From NCBI GenBank assembly GCA_963751165.1, contig CAVVTP010000015.1, positions 434,001 through 498,000 of the forward strand: a DNA stretch of 64,000 bases, written 5' to 3'. The notes under the pieces were generated by a model. That model was not told the DNA's origin and ran no database searches. It worked only from the letters and a program-made list of their open reading frames with translations. The stretch comes from Roseiarcus sp963751165 (GTDB lineage Bacteria; Pseudomonadota; Alphaproteobacteria; Rhizobiales; Beijerinckiaceae). Made by a program: the position numbers and the translations under genes. Below are positions 34,248-43,322 of the stretch, piece by piece; the first letter of the stretch is position 1, and every line of letters begins with the position of its first letter.

Positions 34248-35165
34248 TCATTGCTGCTTTGCCATCGCAGCTTCGACTTCGGCGCGGCGCGGCAGGGGCG
34301 CGACGGCGCCGTAGCCGAGCGTCGACAGTGCGGCCGCGGCGTTGGCGAAGCGCGCCGCGGCGAACGGATCGGCGACGCGGACGAATTCGGCCAGGAAAGC
34401 GCCGTCGAAGCAGTCGCCCGCCCCCGTGGCGTCGATCGCCTTGACGGTGCGGGCCGGAATGCGCTCGCGCATCTTGGCCGTCGCGGCGATCGCACCGGCC
34501 TTGCCCAGCTTCAGGACGACGACGCTTGCGCCTAGACGCAGATAGAAATCGACCATCGCGTCGTGCTCACTCAATCCGGTCAGCGCAACCGCGTCGTCGA
34601 GGCCCGGAAGCGCGAGGTCGCAATAGCGCATCGCCTCGTGGATGATCGCCCGCGCCCGACGCAGCGGCCAGAGCTTGAGTCTCAGGTTCGGGTCGTAGGA
34701 GACGAGGCGTTTCGCGTCCCGCGCGATGTCGATCGCGGCGAACGCGGCGTCGGCGGCCGAGGACGAGATCGCCTGGCTGATGCCGGAGAGGTGCAGGATT
34801 TTCGTCTCACGCAACCTGTCGACCGGCAGGTCGCTCTCGCCGATCCGGCTCGCCGCCGAACCCGCGCGCAGGTAGGAAAACGCATGGCCGTCGGGGCCGT
34901 GGGTCACGAAATAGAGACCCGTGTGCGCGCCGCCGCTGACCACGATGCGGCTCGCGTCGACCCCTTCGCGCATCCAGAGCTCAGTCAGCGCCTGGCCGAA
35001 ACGGTCGGCCCCGACCGCGGTGAAATAGGCCGCGTCCGCGCCGAGCCGGGACGCCGCGATCATCGCGTTCGACGTGTCGCCGCCGAAACCCTGGACGTAG
35101 GGCGCGCCATCCTTCGCCTGGTTGAGCTCGACCAGCGCCTCGCCGATCGCAATAAGGTCCGACAT
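34248..35165 (-). CDS. PfkB family carbohydrate kinase (KdgK-like)
   Basis: 305 residues. The ribokinase-fold signatures are both present: GGDTSNAMIAASRLG near residue 28 (substrate side, as in 2-keto-3-deoxygluconate kinases) and DATGAGDCFDGAFLAEF near residue 250, with the catalytic Asp and anion hole. The middle part VSYDPNLRLKLWPL is typical of KdgK. It would phosphorylate a sugar or keto-sugar acid in the cytoplasm. It is third gene of the terC-lysE-kinase operon, starting 3 bp after the lysE stop, an unrelated-looking grouping. Confidence 0.85.
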   Translation of the reverse strand: MSDLIAIGEALVELNQAKDGAPYVQGFGGDTSNAMIAASRLGADAAYFTAVGADRFGQALTELWMREGVDASRIVVSGGAHTGLYFVTHGPDGHAFSYLRAGSAASRIGESDLPVDRLRETKILHLSGISQAISSSAADAAFAAIDIARDAKRLVSYDPNLRLKLWPLRRARAIIHEAMRYCDLALPGLDDAVALTGLSEHDAMVDFYLRLGASVVVLKLGKAGAIAATAKMRERIPARTVKAIDATGAGDCFDGAFLAEFVRVADPFAAARFANAAAALSTLGYGAVAPLPRRAEVEAAMAKQQ

Positions 35166-35168
35166 CGT

Positions 35169-35777
35169 TCACCTCGTTGCGATAGCGACCGCGACGGCCG
35201 CCAAGGCGCCGCCTGCGGCGCGATGGACGAAGCGTATGGCGCGGGCCGAACGGAAAAGCGCCCGGGCGCGGTTCGCGGCAAGGGCATAAGCGGCGAGCGT
35301 GCATGACATGACGACGGCGCAGAGCGCCGCGAGTTCGGCGAACGCGAGCGGCGTCAGCGCTCTCACGTCGACGACAAGCGGCATGATCGAGAGGAAGAAA
35401 ATCATCACCTTCGGATTGCCGAGGGTCAGCAACAGCGAGCCGAAAAAGGCCCGCCAGCCGCGCGATGCCACAGGGGCAGCCTCCCCGACCGCGACCGGCG
35501 CCGTCGCCATCTTCCATGCGACGTAAACAAGATAGGCGGCGCCAGCGTATCTCAGGGCGATGAACAATCCGGCGCAAGCGCTGGCAAGGACGCTCAGGCC
35601 TGTTCCCGCCGCCACGAGCCAAGCGATGTCGCCGACGACGTATCCGGCGATGAACGCGGCCGCTCCGCCAAGGCCGCGCCCGAGCACGCGCGTCACCAGG
35701 GCCGCGACGCCAGGCCCCGGCGTGGCGACCGCGGCGAAATAAACTGCGGCGAAGAGAGCCATGGCGGGGAAAGTCAC
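35169..35777 (-). CDS. LysE/RhtB family amino-acid exporter
   Basis: 202 residues with about six hydrophobic segments. The N-terminus shows the family pattern AVYFAAVATPGPGVAALVTRVLGRGL, with the conserved P-G-P near residue 20, and later GAAYLVYVAWKM and LLTLGNPKVMIFFLSIMP (the NPK motif, near residue 118). LysE-type proteins export amino acids such as lysine, homoserine or threonine. The start overlaps the terC stop by 4 bp (ATGA), so the two are translated together. The substrate is not readable. Confidence 0.88.
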   Translation of the reverse strand: MTFPAMALFAAVYFAAVATPGPGVAALVTRVLGRGLGGAAAFIAGYVVGDIAWLVAAGTGLSVLASACAGLFIALRYAGAAYLVYVAWKMATAPVAVGEAAPVASRGWRAFFGSLLLTLGNPKVMIFFLSIMPLVVDVRALTPLAFAELAALCAVVMSCTLAAYALAANRARALFRSARAIRFVHRAAGGALAAVAVAIATR

Positions 35778-36508
35778 GTCGACCTCTTGGGTTTGCGTCG
35801 AGCAAGCGCATTGAGCGCCTCGACCATAGAGGAAAAGAACATCGCCGCGTAAATATAGCCCCTTTCGATATGGAAGCCGAACCCATCGGCAATCAGCGTC
35901 ATGCCGATCATCAGGAGAAAACTCAGCGCAAGCATAACCACGGTCGGATTGCGGCGGAGGAAACCGCCAAGAGGTCCGGAGGCAACCATCATCACGCCGA
36001 CCGCGACGACGACGGCTGCGACCATGATGGGAAACTCGGTCGTCATTCCTACGGCTGTGATGATGCTGTCGATCGAAAAGACAATGTCGATGATGACGAT
36101 CTGAACGATCGCCGACGCGACGCCGAGCCGCGCGGCCGCCGCCTCGTCGCCGCGGTCGCGACCCGGCTCGACCCGTTCGTGAATTTCGACCGTCGCCTTC
36201 CAGACTAGGAAGAGGCCGCCCGCGAGCAGCAACAAATCGCGGGCCGAGAACGGATGGCCGAACGCCATCGCGAACGGCGCTGTCAGGCGCACAACGGCCG
36301 CGGCCGAGCCGAGCAGCGCCAGCCGGAACACGAGCGCGAGGGTCAGGCCGACGATCCTCGCAAGGCGACGGCGGCTCTCTCCGACCCGGTTCGATAGGAG
36401 CGCCACAAAGACGAGATTGTCGACCCCGAGCACAATCTCCATGGCGATCAGGGTCGCCAGCGCCGCCCAGGCCGAAGGATCGGCGGCGAGGCGGAACACC
36501 GTTTCCAT
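35774..36508 (-). CDS. TerC family integral membrane protein
   Basis: 244 residues with seven hydrophobic segments. The conserved acidic positions of TerC are visible: MEIVLGVDNLVFVALLSNRV in the first helix (EIVLGxDN) and IIDIVFSIDSIITAVGM in the fifth (D...FS.DS). The ERGYIYAAMFFS end is also typical. TerC proteins act in Mn2+ export or in metalating secreted enzymes, and were first linked to tellurite resistance. It is first gene of the terC-lysE-pfkB operon, with a GC-rich inverted repeat in its leader. Confidence 0.88.
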   Translation of the reverse strand: METVFRLAADPSAWAALATLIAMEIVLGVDNLVFVALLSNRVGESRRRLARIVGLTLALVFRLALLGSAAAVVRLTAPFAMAFGHPFSARDLLLLAGGLFLVWKATVEIHERVEPGRDRGDEAAAARLGVASAIVQIVIIDIVFSIDSIITAVGMTTEFPIMVAAVVVAVGVMMVASGPLGGFLRRNPTVVMLALSFLLMIGMTLIADGFGFHIERGYIYAAMFFSSMVEALNALARRKPKRST

Positions 36509-36571
36509 GCGATGCTCTCCTCGTTCCCGATCAGGGCGCAGCCGGCTCGCGCTTACGAGGCTTCAATAGGG

Positions 36572-36678
36572 GATAGGCGGCCACGTTCCAATGTCTTCCG
36601 ATCGCCGCGGAGGCGCGGGCTCGAACGGAAGCGGCCGCCCGGATGTGGCCGAACGAGGAGAGCTTCTGGCCGCCTATC
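36572..36678 (-). other. Long inverted repeat (possible structured leader) upstream of terC
   Basis: GATAGGCGGCCA at 36572-36583 is perfectly complementary to TGGCCGCCTATC at 36667-36678. Inside, CGTTC/GAACG (36584-36588 with 36651-36655) extends the stem past a bulge, and CTTCCG/CGGAAG (36595-36600 with 36626-36631) makes an inner hairpin. The element lies 64-170 bp before the terC start and behind poxB. TerC genes are often controlled by the yybP-ykoY Mn2+ riboswitch, but I do not find that motif's conserved loops here. It could be a new leader, a terminator of poxB or a repeat. Confidence 0.5.
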
Positions 36679-36739
36679 GAGCGGCCGTGGCGCGGCCCCT
36701 TCGAACCGCGGCCTGGCGCACCGAGCGCGGGGCCTCGGG

Positions 36740-38466
36740 TCAGCGGAACAAGTTTGTGCGCGCGAGGTCTACGAGTTCGTCGGCGCGGCCGCTCAGCACA
36801 GCTTTCAACGCAAAGAGGCCGAAGCCCTCCGCCTGCCTGAACTCGGTCTTTGGTGGCATCGCCAGCTCCCCACGCGCCGTGACGACGTCGACGAGCGCTG
36901 GCCCGTCGTGCGCGAACGCCTGCTTGAGCGCGTCAGCGAGGTCGGCAGGGTCCTCGACGCGAAACCCCGCCACGCCGGCGGCCTTCGCTACAGCGGCGAA
37001 GTCCGGGTTGGTAAGCGAGACGTCGACATCAAGAAAGCCGCCGGCCATCATCTCCATCTGAACGAAACCGAGCGTGCCGTTGTTGAAGACGACGATCTTC
37101 ACCGGAAGCTTGTGCTGCAAAAGCGTGAGAAAGTCGCCCATCAGCATGGCGAAGCCGCCGTCGCCCGACATCGAGATCACTTGACGCTGAGGAAAGGCGG
37201 CCTGCGCGCCGATGGCCTGCGGCATGGCGTTCGCCATTGTTCCATGTACGAGCGACCCGATCAGCCGCCGTTTTCCATTCATCTTCAGGTAGCGGGCGGC
37301 CCATATGCACGGCTCGCCGACGTCGAAAGTGAAGACGGCGTCGTCTGCCGCGAGCTCGCTGATCGTCTTGGCGATGAACTGGGGATGAAGGGGCTTGCGT
37401 CCAGGCCTTCCGACAGCGAGCTCGTCGAGCCCTTCGCGAGCGCTCAGGTAGTGGGCCCGGCAGGCGTCGAGGAAGGCATGATCCAATTTTGCCTTGAGCC
37501 TCGGCAACAGCGCCTCGATCGAGTCCCGGACGTCGCCGACGAGGCCAAGGTCCAGCCGGCATCGGCGGCCAAGATTTTCGGCTCTGAGGTCGATCTGGGC
37601 GATCTTCGCCTCCGACGGGTAAAACTGGCGGTACGGAAAGCCCGTCCCGAGCATCAAAAGGAGCTCGCATTCCTTCATCGCGTGATAGCCGGAGCTGAAG
37701 CCGATGAGCCCGGTCATGCCGACGTCGTAAGGATTGTCGTATTCCACCGCCTCCTTGCCGCCGAAAGCGTGAACGATCGGCGCCTGGAGCGTTTCCGCAA
37801 GGCTCATGAGCTCGTCATGCGCGCCGAGACATCCTCGGCCGCAAAACAACGTAACGCGCGACGCCTCGTTCAACATCCCCGCGAGCGTGTCGAGATCCCC
37901 GTCGCGCGGCCGCATCAGTGGCCGCGCGGGAATGAGCGAAGGCGAAACGCTTGCATGGGGGGCGCCTCCAATAGCGCGACATCGCCGGGCAGGACGATCA
38001 CCGTCACCCCTCCTTCTCCGACCGCGATGCGGATCGCAGTCTCGAAAACTCCTGGAAGCTGCTCGGGATTGCTCACGAACTCGCAATAATGGCTGCATTC
38101 CTGGAACAGGCGCTGCGGATGCGTTTCCTGGAAGTAGCCGCGCCCGATCTCCGCGCTCGGGATCTGGGCCGCGATCGCCAGCACCGGAACCCGCGAGCGA
38201 TGACAATCGAAAAGCCCGTTGATGAGATGCAGGTTGCCCGGTCCGCAGCTGCCCGCGCAGACGGCAAGCTTGCCGGTGAGATGCGCCTCGGCGCCCGCGG
38301 CGAGGGCCGCAGCTTCCTCGTGCCGCGTATGCATCCAGGCGATGCCCGCGTTGGCGCGCAACGCATCCGTGAAGCCGTTCAGCGAGTCGCCGGGAACCCC
38401 GTAAATCCTTTGGACGCCCGCTGCCGAGAGAATGTCCACCAGCAGGTTTGCAACCGTACGCGCCAT
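36740..38466 (-). CDS. poxB: Thiamine-diphosphate-dependent pyruvate dehydrogenase (quinone)/pyruvate oxidase PoxB-like, one frameshift
   Basis: The start at 38466 (MARTVANLLVDILSAAG) has GAGGAG 6 bp upstream. The first frame holds the N-terminal ThDP domain (YGVPGDSLNGF, HTRHEEAAALAAGAEAHLTG with the catalytic Glu, CAGSCGPGNLHLINGLFDCH) and stops at 37915. The next frame carries the rest (RVTLFCGRGCLGAHDEL, TFDVGEPCIWAARYL, SMSGDGGFAMLMGDFLTL and NNGTLGFVQMEM). Adding one base near 37943-37950 yields one protein of ~575 residues, the PoxB length. PoxB oxidises pyruvate to acetate and CO2 and passes electrons to ubiquinone. Confidence 0.85.
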
Positions 38467-38603
38467 CTCCGCCTCCTCGATCAAATCCGTCAAATCAGGC
38501 ATCTGCGTGCTTCTGTCCCAAGCCGCGACGGCAACTGCAGTTTGGCCCGTGTTCATTCGAACACGACCTGCCGCCCGGCCTCGAGGCTTTCGCAGCGCTT
38601 GCG

Positions 38604-39731
38604 CTACTTCCCCTCAAGCCGCTGGATCATCTTCCAGATCGCGTCGATCTGCGCGCCCTTCTTGGTCAGATATTGGGCGTCGCCGGCAAAACCCCACCAG
38701 TTCCAGCAGCCGGCCGGGTTGGCGTTCTCGAGCCCCGTCAGCCAGAGCGACGACGGCAACTCGGCGACGGTCGTCGCGTGCGCCTGCGGATAGAGGACGA
38801 TGATCCGGTTGGAATCGGCCCATTCGTTGAGGCCGTTCCTGGTGATGAAGACGTCGCCCAAATCCTCGGCCGATTGCGTGCAGCCGTGCAGCGCGACCTG
38901 CAGCCGGCAAAGGTTTGGCGCGCCGGGCTCGCAGGCCTTCGGCACGTAGAGATAGCCGGTCTTGGAGAGACCGTTCGCCGCCGCGGCCTTGTCGGAGACG
39001 AACTCGGTCTGGTCGAAGGCGATCAGGCGGCCCGTCGCATTGCCGGCGGCAGGCGTTAAATTCGCGCCATAGATCGCTTTCAGCTCGGCGCCGGCCTGAT
39101 CGTAAAAGCAGTCGTTGATGTAGGGCGGCGCGTTGGCGGAGCACGAGCTTCCGTAAGCCATCGTCACCCAGGAATGCCCCGCGTGGGCGGCGGGCCCGCT
39201 TCGGTCTTCGAAAACGATGCTTTGCGCCGGAACGCCGAGGGCGAGATACAGGTCCCGCCCCTTTTCGATGGTATCGGAAGCGACCAGCGCGTCGGAGCCG
39301 CCGGTGAAGAAGTAGAGCCTGGACCGCGCGAGATTCGACGGCGGATCGATCCAGCCCTTGGCGGCGAGCTTGTCGACGAGCGCCTTGTAGGAAGAAACCT
39401 GGTCGAGCATGATGGGATTCTTCACGCAAGGGCCGAACGCCAGCGAGGCGCGCGCGGCCACGCCCTCTGGCGTGACGTCCTCGACCGCGCAGCCGTAGAG
39501 GCCGCCGGCGATCATCGCCGCGCCCATCACTCCGGCCGAGTGGGCGACGTGCAGCTGGTTCGCCATGAACGCCCCGGAGGAGAAGCCGGCGACGGAAACC
39601 TCTCCCGGGTCGACCGGAAATCGGCCGAGCTTTTCCGCCGCGCTCGCTCCGCCGCTGAAGGCGGTCAGGAGCGCCAGCGCCCTGAGCATGGTGAAAGCGC
39701 CCGTCCGCAGCGGCGTCCTCCAGAGCTTCAT
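38604..39731 (-). CDS. Secreted short-chain polyhydroxyalkanoate (PHB) depolymerase
   Basis: 375 residues with a signal peptide (LRALALLTAFSGGASA, cleavage near residue 32). The nucleophile lipase box is GFSSG in VSVAGFSSGAFMANQLHVAH, placed at the N-terminal side, as in extracellular depolymerases with the type 2 catalytic domain. Other landmarks are QVALHGCTQSAEDLG (oxyanion region), GHSWVTMAYG and a C-terminal CWNWWGFAGDAQY, shared by PHB depolymerases and related esterases. No separate polymer-binding domain is present. It would hydrolyse short-chain PHA or its oligomers in the periplasm or outside the cell. Confidence 0.82.
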   Translation of the reverse strand: MKLWRTPLRTGAFTMLRALALLTAFSGGASAAEKLGRFPVDPGEVSVAGFSSGAFMANQLHVAHSAGVMGAAMIAGGLYGCAVEDVTPEGVAARASLAFGPCVKNPIMLDQVSSYKALVDKLAAKGWIDPPSNLARSRLYFFTGGSDALVASDTIEKGRDLYLALGVPAQSIVFEDRSGPAAHAGHSWVTMAYGSSCSANAPPYINDCFYDQAGAELKAIYGANLTPAAGNATGRLIAFDQTEFVSDKAAAANGLSKTGYLYVPKACEPGAPNLCRLQVALHGCTQSAEDLGDVFITRNGLNEWADSNRIIVLYPQAHATTVAELPSSLWLTGLENANPAGCWNWWGFAGDAQYLTKKGAQIDAIWKMIQRLEGK

Positions 39732-40275
39732 GGCGGATGCGTTCCTGTCGTGCGGCCCCCATGTCCGATCGGCGACAATGTCGCCCGGACGGCCGGACCG
39801 GAGTTCCCCGAGGCAGACTTTAGCCGCGCCCCGCCCCGCTCCGCAACTTCAAGAGAAATCGGGCTTAGACTGAACGCATCGAGTGCGCCCGAAGTTTTCC
39901 CGAAGCGGGCCCTGAAGCAGCGTCCCCGCAAGGATCGAAGCGTGGGGATGGGCCGAGGGGCGGGAAATCACCAGCGAAGGCGGCCAGACCTGCCCTGGCG
40001 GTTTCGGCGCCGGCGAGCTTTGAGATTGAGCCAGGCGCGACGGGCTTGGCGAATCGGCGTATCGGCGCCAAAGACGAGGAGCCTGAAATCGCCGGAGCGC
40101 CAGCCAATTCCTGATGACGCTTGGTCGCGGCTTTGGTCGTCGCTCGCGCTTTGTTTGCGGCGGCATAATCCCCATCGAACGCAAAGAAATTTATGGATCA
40201 GAATGATATGGTTCGGACAAGCCGCAGAGCTTGGCGTCGCAGGGCTTTACGTGGGATTGGAGATCGGAGGCAAAC
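39732..40275. other. Gene-free stretch between the PHA depolymerase and the ThDP enzyme
   Basis: About 540 bp with no recognised gene. The right end carries GGAGG (40266-40270) for the next gene and an overlapping 28-codon frame from 40204 that may be chance. The AT-richer ~40170-40215 region is the likeliest promoter site. Confidence 0.4.
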
Positions 40276-41994
40276 ATGAATGGCGCTGACTTCGTCCTAC
40301 GATCGCTCGTCCAGGATGGCGTTGATGTTCTGTTTCTCGTACCCGGCGGCCTCGTCGACCCTTTCCTTCCCGCGATAGCACGCACAACGGGGCTTGCGCC
40401 GGTTGTCGCCGCACAGGAGGGAGGCGCCGCCTTCATGGCCGACGGCTACGCGCGCGCCAGCGGCAAGTTCGGCGCCGTGCTGTGTATCGGAGGCCCTGGC
40501 GCCACCAACACGGTGACGGCGATTTCGGCTGCATACACCGATCATTCGCCCGTTCTTCTGCTGACCGGCGCGGTGGCGAACTTCATGCAGGGTCTGGGTT
40601 ACTTTCAGGACGCGACCGCGGGAGCGTTTGACGACAGCCGCGTGCTGGCGCCGGTCACAGCCGAATCCTACAGCATCCCGGATGTCAGACTGCTGCCGGC
40701 GAGCTTGCGCATGGCGGTGCAGCGCATGCTCGACGGCGCGCGCGCGCCTGTCCATCTCAGCATCCCGGCCGACGTCCAGACCGGCGAAATCGACGTCGAT
40801 CCGAAGCCCCTGGCCAAAGACATTCTCGATTCGGAGCCGCTCGACGCGGAGGCTGCAAGCAACCTTTGGCGCACCCTGGCGAGCGTCGGCCTTGCGCCGC
40901 GCGTCGCGATTCTCGTCGGCGGCGGCGCTATCTCCGACAACGCATCGGAGGCTCTGGTCAAGGCAGCGGAGCGTTTCCACGTTCCGGTCGCCACGACCGA
41001 ACACGCCAAGGGTCAGTTTCCTGAGGATCACCTGCTTTCCCTGGGCGTCTTCGGCTACGCCGGCACGCGGCAGGCGACGGAGGCGCTGCTCGACGGGGAC
41101 CTCGATCTGCTGATCGTGCTCGGAGCCTCGATGAACGTGCGCGATTCGATGTATTGGACAGCACGCCTGCGACCAAAGCTTGGCGTAGTTTCCGTCAATA
41201 TCTCATCTGTTGATATCGGACGCTACTTTCCGAAGGAGAGCTTCGTCGGCGGCCATGCCGGCGGGTTCGCGAGGTGGCTCGCAAATGCGCCGGAGGACGC
41301 CGCCGCACCGCTCGCAAGAGGGGTCGCGGCCCGCCGTGAGTGGGTGGCGAGCATCCGGGCCAAGCCGCGCTATTACGACCTCGAGAACACGACGAGCGAT
41401 CAGGTTCCGGTCCATCCCGCGCGAATGGTCGCTGAGGCCCGCAAGATCATGCCGCGCGAGACGATCGCGCTCGTCGACAGCGGCTCTCATCGGGCGTTTG
41501 CGTCGCACTACTGGGAGAGTTACGGGCCACGCCGGTTTCTGACCGCCTCCACACTCGGCCCGATGGGCTGGGCAATCGCCGCAGGTGTGGGCGCCAAGGC
41601 GGCCCAGCCGGATGCGCCAGTCCTGGTCTTCACGGGCGACGGATGCATGCGCATGCATGGGTTGGAAGTCCAGACGGCGGCGCGCGCGGGACTGCCCGTC
41701 ATCTACCTCGTCAGCAACAATCAGGCGCTCGGCAATGTCTGGCTGAGAGCGCGCAAGGAGGGCGAGACGCCGATGCGCCTGACCGAGGCGCCCGACCAGG
41801 ATTGGGCGAGCTTCGCGCGCGCGCTCGGCGCCGAAGGCGTGACGGTGCGAACAGCGGCGGAGCTGGCTCCCGCGCTGGAGAAGGCGCTCGCGTCGAACAG
41901 GACCTTCGTCATCGACGTGAAGACGGAGCGCGCGGCTGCAACGCCGATCGAGCCTTACGCCGCAAGTCAGGCGCACTGGTCGTTCCACATGTGA
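40276..41994 (+). CDS. Thiamine-diphosphate-binding enzyme, acetolactate-synthase-like
   Basis: 572 residues, GGAGG 5 bp before the ATG. The three-domain ThDP fold is clear: VLFLVPGGLVDPFLPAIA, then VVAAQEGGAAFMADGYARAS with the catalytic Glu near residue 52, a central domain (VAILVGGGAISDNAS), and a C-terminal cofactor site FTGDGCMRMHGLEVQTAARA (GDG) ending in NN (LVSNNQALG). It is acetolactate-synthase-like, but no regulatory subunit gene is adjacent and the sequence is not the housekeeping IlvB type, so a decarboxylase or ligase on another 2-keto acid is likely. The next gene, a CMD-family protein, starts 13 bp later. Confidence 0.83.
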   Translation: MNGADFVLRSLVQDGVDVLFLVPGGLVDPFLPAIARTTGLAPVVAAQEGGAAFMADGYARASGKFGAVLCIGGPGATNTVTAISAAYTDHSPVLLLTGAVANFMQGLGYFQDATAGAFDDSRVLAPVTAESYSIPDVRLLPASLRMAVQRMLDGARAPVHLSIPADVQTGEIDVDPKPLAKDILDSEPLDAEAASNLWRTLASVGLAPRVAILVGGGAISDNASEALVKAAERFHVPVATTEHAKGQFPEDHLLSLGVFGYAGTRQATEALLDGDLDLLIVLGASMNVRDSMYWTARLRPKLGVVSVNISSVDIGRYFPKESFVGGHAGGFARWLANAPEDAAAPLARGVAARREWVASIRAKPRYYDLENTTSDQVPVHPARMVAEARKIMPRETIALVDSGSHRAFASHYWESYGPRRFLTASTLGPMGWAIAAGVGAKAAQPDAPVLVFTGDGCMRMHGLEVQTAARAGLPVIYLVSNNQALGNVWLRARKEGETPMRLTEAPDQDWASFARALGAEGVTVRTAAELAPALEKALASNRTFVIDVKTERAAATPIEPYAASQAHWSFHM

Positions 41995-42007
41995 AAGGAC
42001 GGAAACG

Positions 42008-42542
42008 ATGGCGAGCCTGCCCGACCCGACGGCGACGCTCACGGGGCCCGACCGGGCGATCTACGAGGACATCGTCGCTCGACGCAAAGCCAAAGGAGTT
42101 CGATCATCTCGGCCCCTATGTTCCGCTCCTCAACCACCCCGATCTGGCGCGCCTCATCGAGCAGCTCGGTTACTACTACAAATACGAAGCGACCCTTCCG
42201 CGCGACGTCTATCAGTTCATCGTGCTCGCCGCCGCCAAACGATCGGGCGTGGCTTTCGAATGGGAGGATCATATCGCCGCCGCGCAGGCCGCAGGCCTGT
42301 CCAAGGCCGTCATCGATGCGATTGCCGCGGGCGCGACGAGCTTTCCGACGCCGTTCGACATAGTGGCCAAAACCACGGATTGCGCGTTCGCCTATCAGTC
42401 GGTTCCGTCCCCACTGCAGGATCGCATAATCCAGCGTTTTGGCATGAAGGGGCTGATCGAGATCGTGACGCTTTGTGGTTTCTACACTCTGATCGGAATG
42501 GTGAACGCCGGCTTCGATGTGCCGTTGCCGCACCGACGATGA
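42008..42542 (+). pseudogene. Carboxymuconolactone decarboxylase (CMD/AhpD-like) family gene, one frameshift
   Basis: The ATG at 42008 begins MASLPDPTATLTGPDRAIYE, typical of the family. After RRKAK the reading moves into the next frame (EFDHLGPYVPLLNHPDLARL onward) to 42542. Removing one G of GG at 42095-42096 gives ~177 residues. The conserved core AAAKRSGVAFEWEDHIAAAQAAGLS is present with Glu and His but no CxxC pair, so this is a non-redox CMD type. It follows the ThDP enzyme by 13 bp; relatives are often neighbours of catabolic 2-keto acid enzymes. The break may be a sequencing error. Confidence 0.78.
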
Positions 42543-42713
42543 ATTTCGGCGCGAACGACGGAAGGTTCACAAAGGACGTCATCGAGGCGAGAGAGAGTTC
42601 TGTCAAGCGGCTGGTCGCCATCCGCCAAACTCTGGTCCCGAGGCGACCCCTGCAGACGCTCTCCGCCTTTCCGCGACGCCCTGCCTCGGGCGGGCGCGCC
42701 CCGACGCCGCCTG

Positions 42714-43322
42714 TCAGGCCGCCGCCTCGACCGCCTCCTCGACCTGCCCGAGCCGCTCCTTGCCGAAGAACATCTCGTCGCCCACGAAGAAGGTCGGGAC
42801 GCCGAACACGCCGCGCTCGACCGCAGCCGCCGTGTTGTCGGCGAGCTTCTGCTTGATCGCATCGGTCTGAACGAGCTCCATCAGGCTCACGCCGTCGAGC
42901 TCCGCCGCGACGATCTCCTGTCGCAGGACCTCCGGATCGTCCAGCTTGAGGCCGTCCTCCCACATGCCCTTGAGGCCCATCTCCAGATATCGGGCCTCGC
43001 AGCCCCGCTCCTGGGCCGCGACCAAGCCTCGCATCAGCAACAGCGAGTTGACCGGGAAGTGCGGGTTCATGCGGAACTTGTCGAGCCGGTGTTTGGCGAT
43101 GAAACGACGCATCTCCAGCATGTCGTACTCGAGTTTGCCCTTTATCGCGGCGAAGGCGATCATCGGCGCCTTGTTGCCGGTCGCCTTGAAGATCCCGCCG
43201 AGCAGGCAGGGAACGATCTCGAGCTTTGCCCCGGTGCGCTCGAGAATCGGCGGCAGCGCGCGGTAGGCCAGGTAGGCGTTGGGACTGGCGAAATCGAAAA
43301 TGAACGCGATCGAAGGTGTCAT
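42714..43322 (-). CDS. 2-hydroxychromene-2-carboxylate isomerase-like (DsbA fold, kappa-GST-like)
   Basis: 202 residues. The N-terminus FIFDFASPNAYLAYRALPPI holds the catalytic Ser (SPNAY) of HCCA isomerases and kappa GSTs; there is no CxxC, so it is not a disulfide oxidase. Further features are the GVFGVPTFFVGDEMFFGKERL end (cis-Pro loop) and the helical insert. These enzymes use glutathione to isomerise aromatic breakdown intermediates; the substrate here is unknown. The start at 43322 overlaps the upstream SDR stop (ATGA); GGAG lies 7-8 bp before it. Confidence 0.83.
   Translation of the reverse strand: MTPSIAFIFDFASPNAYLAYRALPPILERTGAKLEIVPCLLGGIFKATGNKAPMIAFAAIKGKLEYDMLEMRRFIAKHRLDKFRMNPHFPVNSLLLMRGLVAAQERGCEARYLEMGLKGMWEDGLKLDDPEVLRQEIVAAELDGVSLMELVQTDAIKQKLADNTAAAVERGVFGVPTFFVGDEMFFGKERLGQVEEAVEAAA

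Noticed and set aside
36509..36739. yybP-ykoY (Mn2+) riboswitch before terC
   Set aside because: The conserved GGGGAGUA-type loop and its partner loop are not present; only an inverted repeat is seen, reported as unclassified.
40204..40290. 28-codon frame overlapping the start of the ThDP gene, as a possible leader peptide
   Set aside because: No run of regulatory codons and no attenuator hairpin; its ribosome-binding site is poor. Most likely chance.
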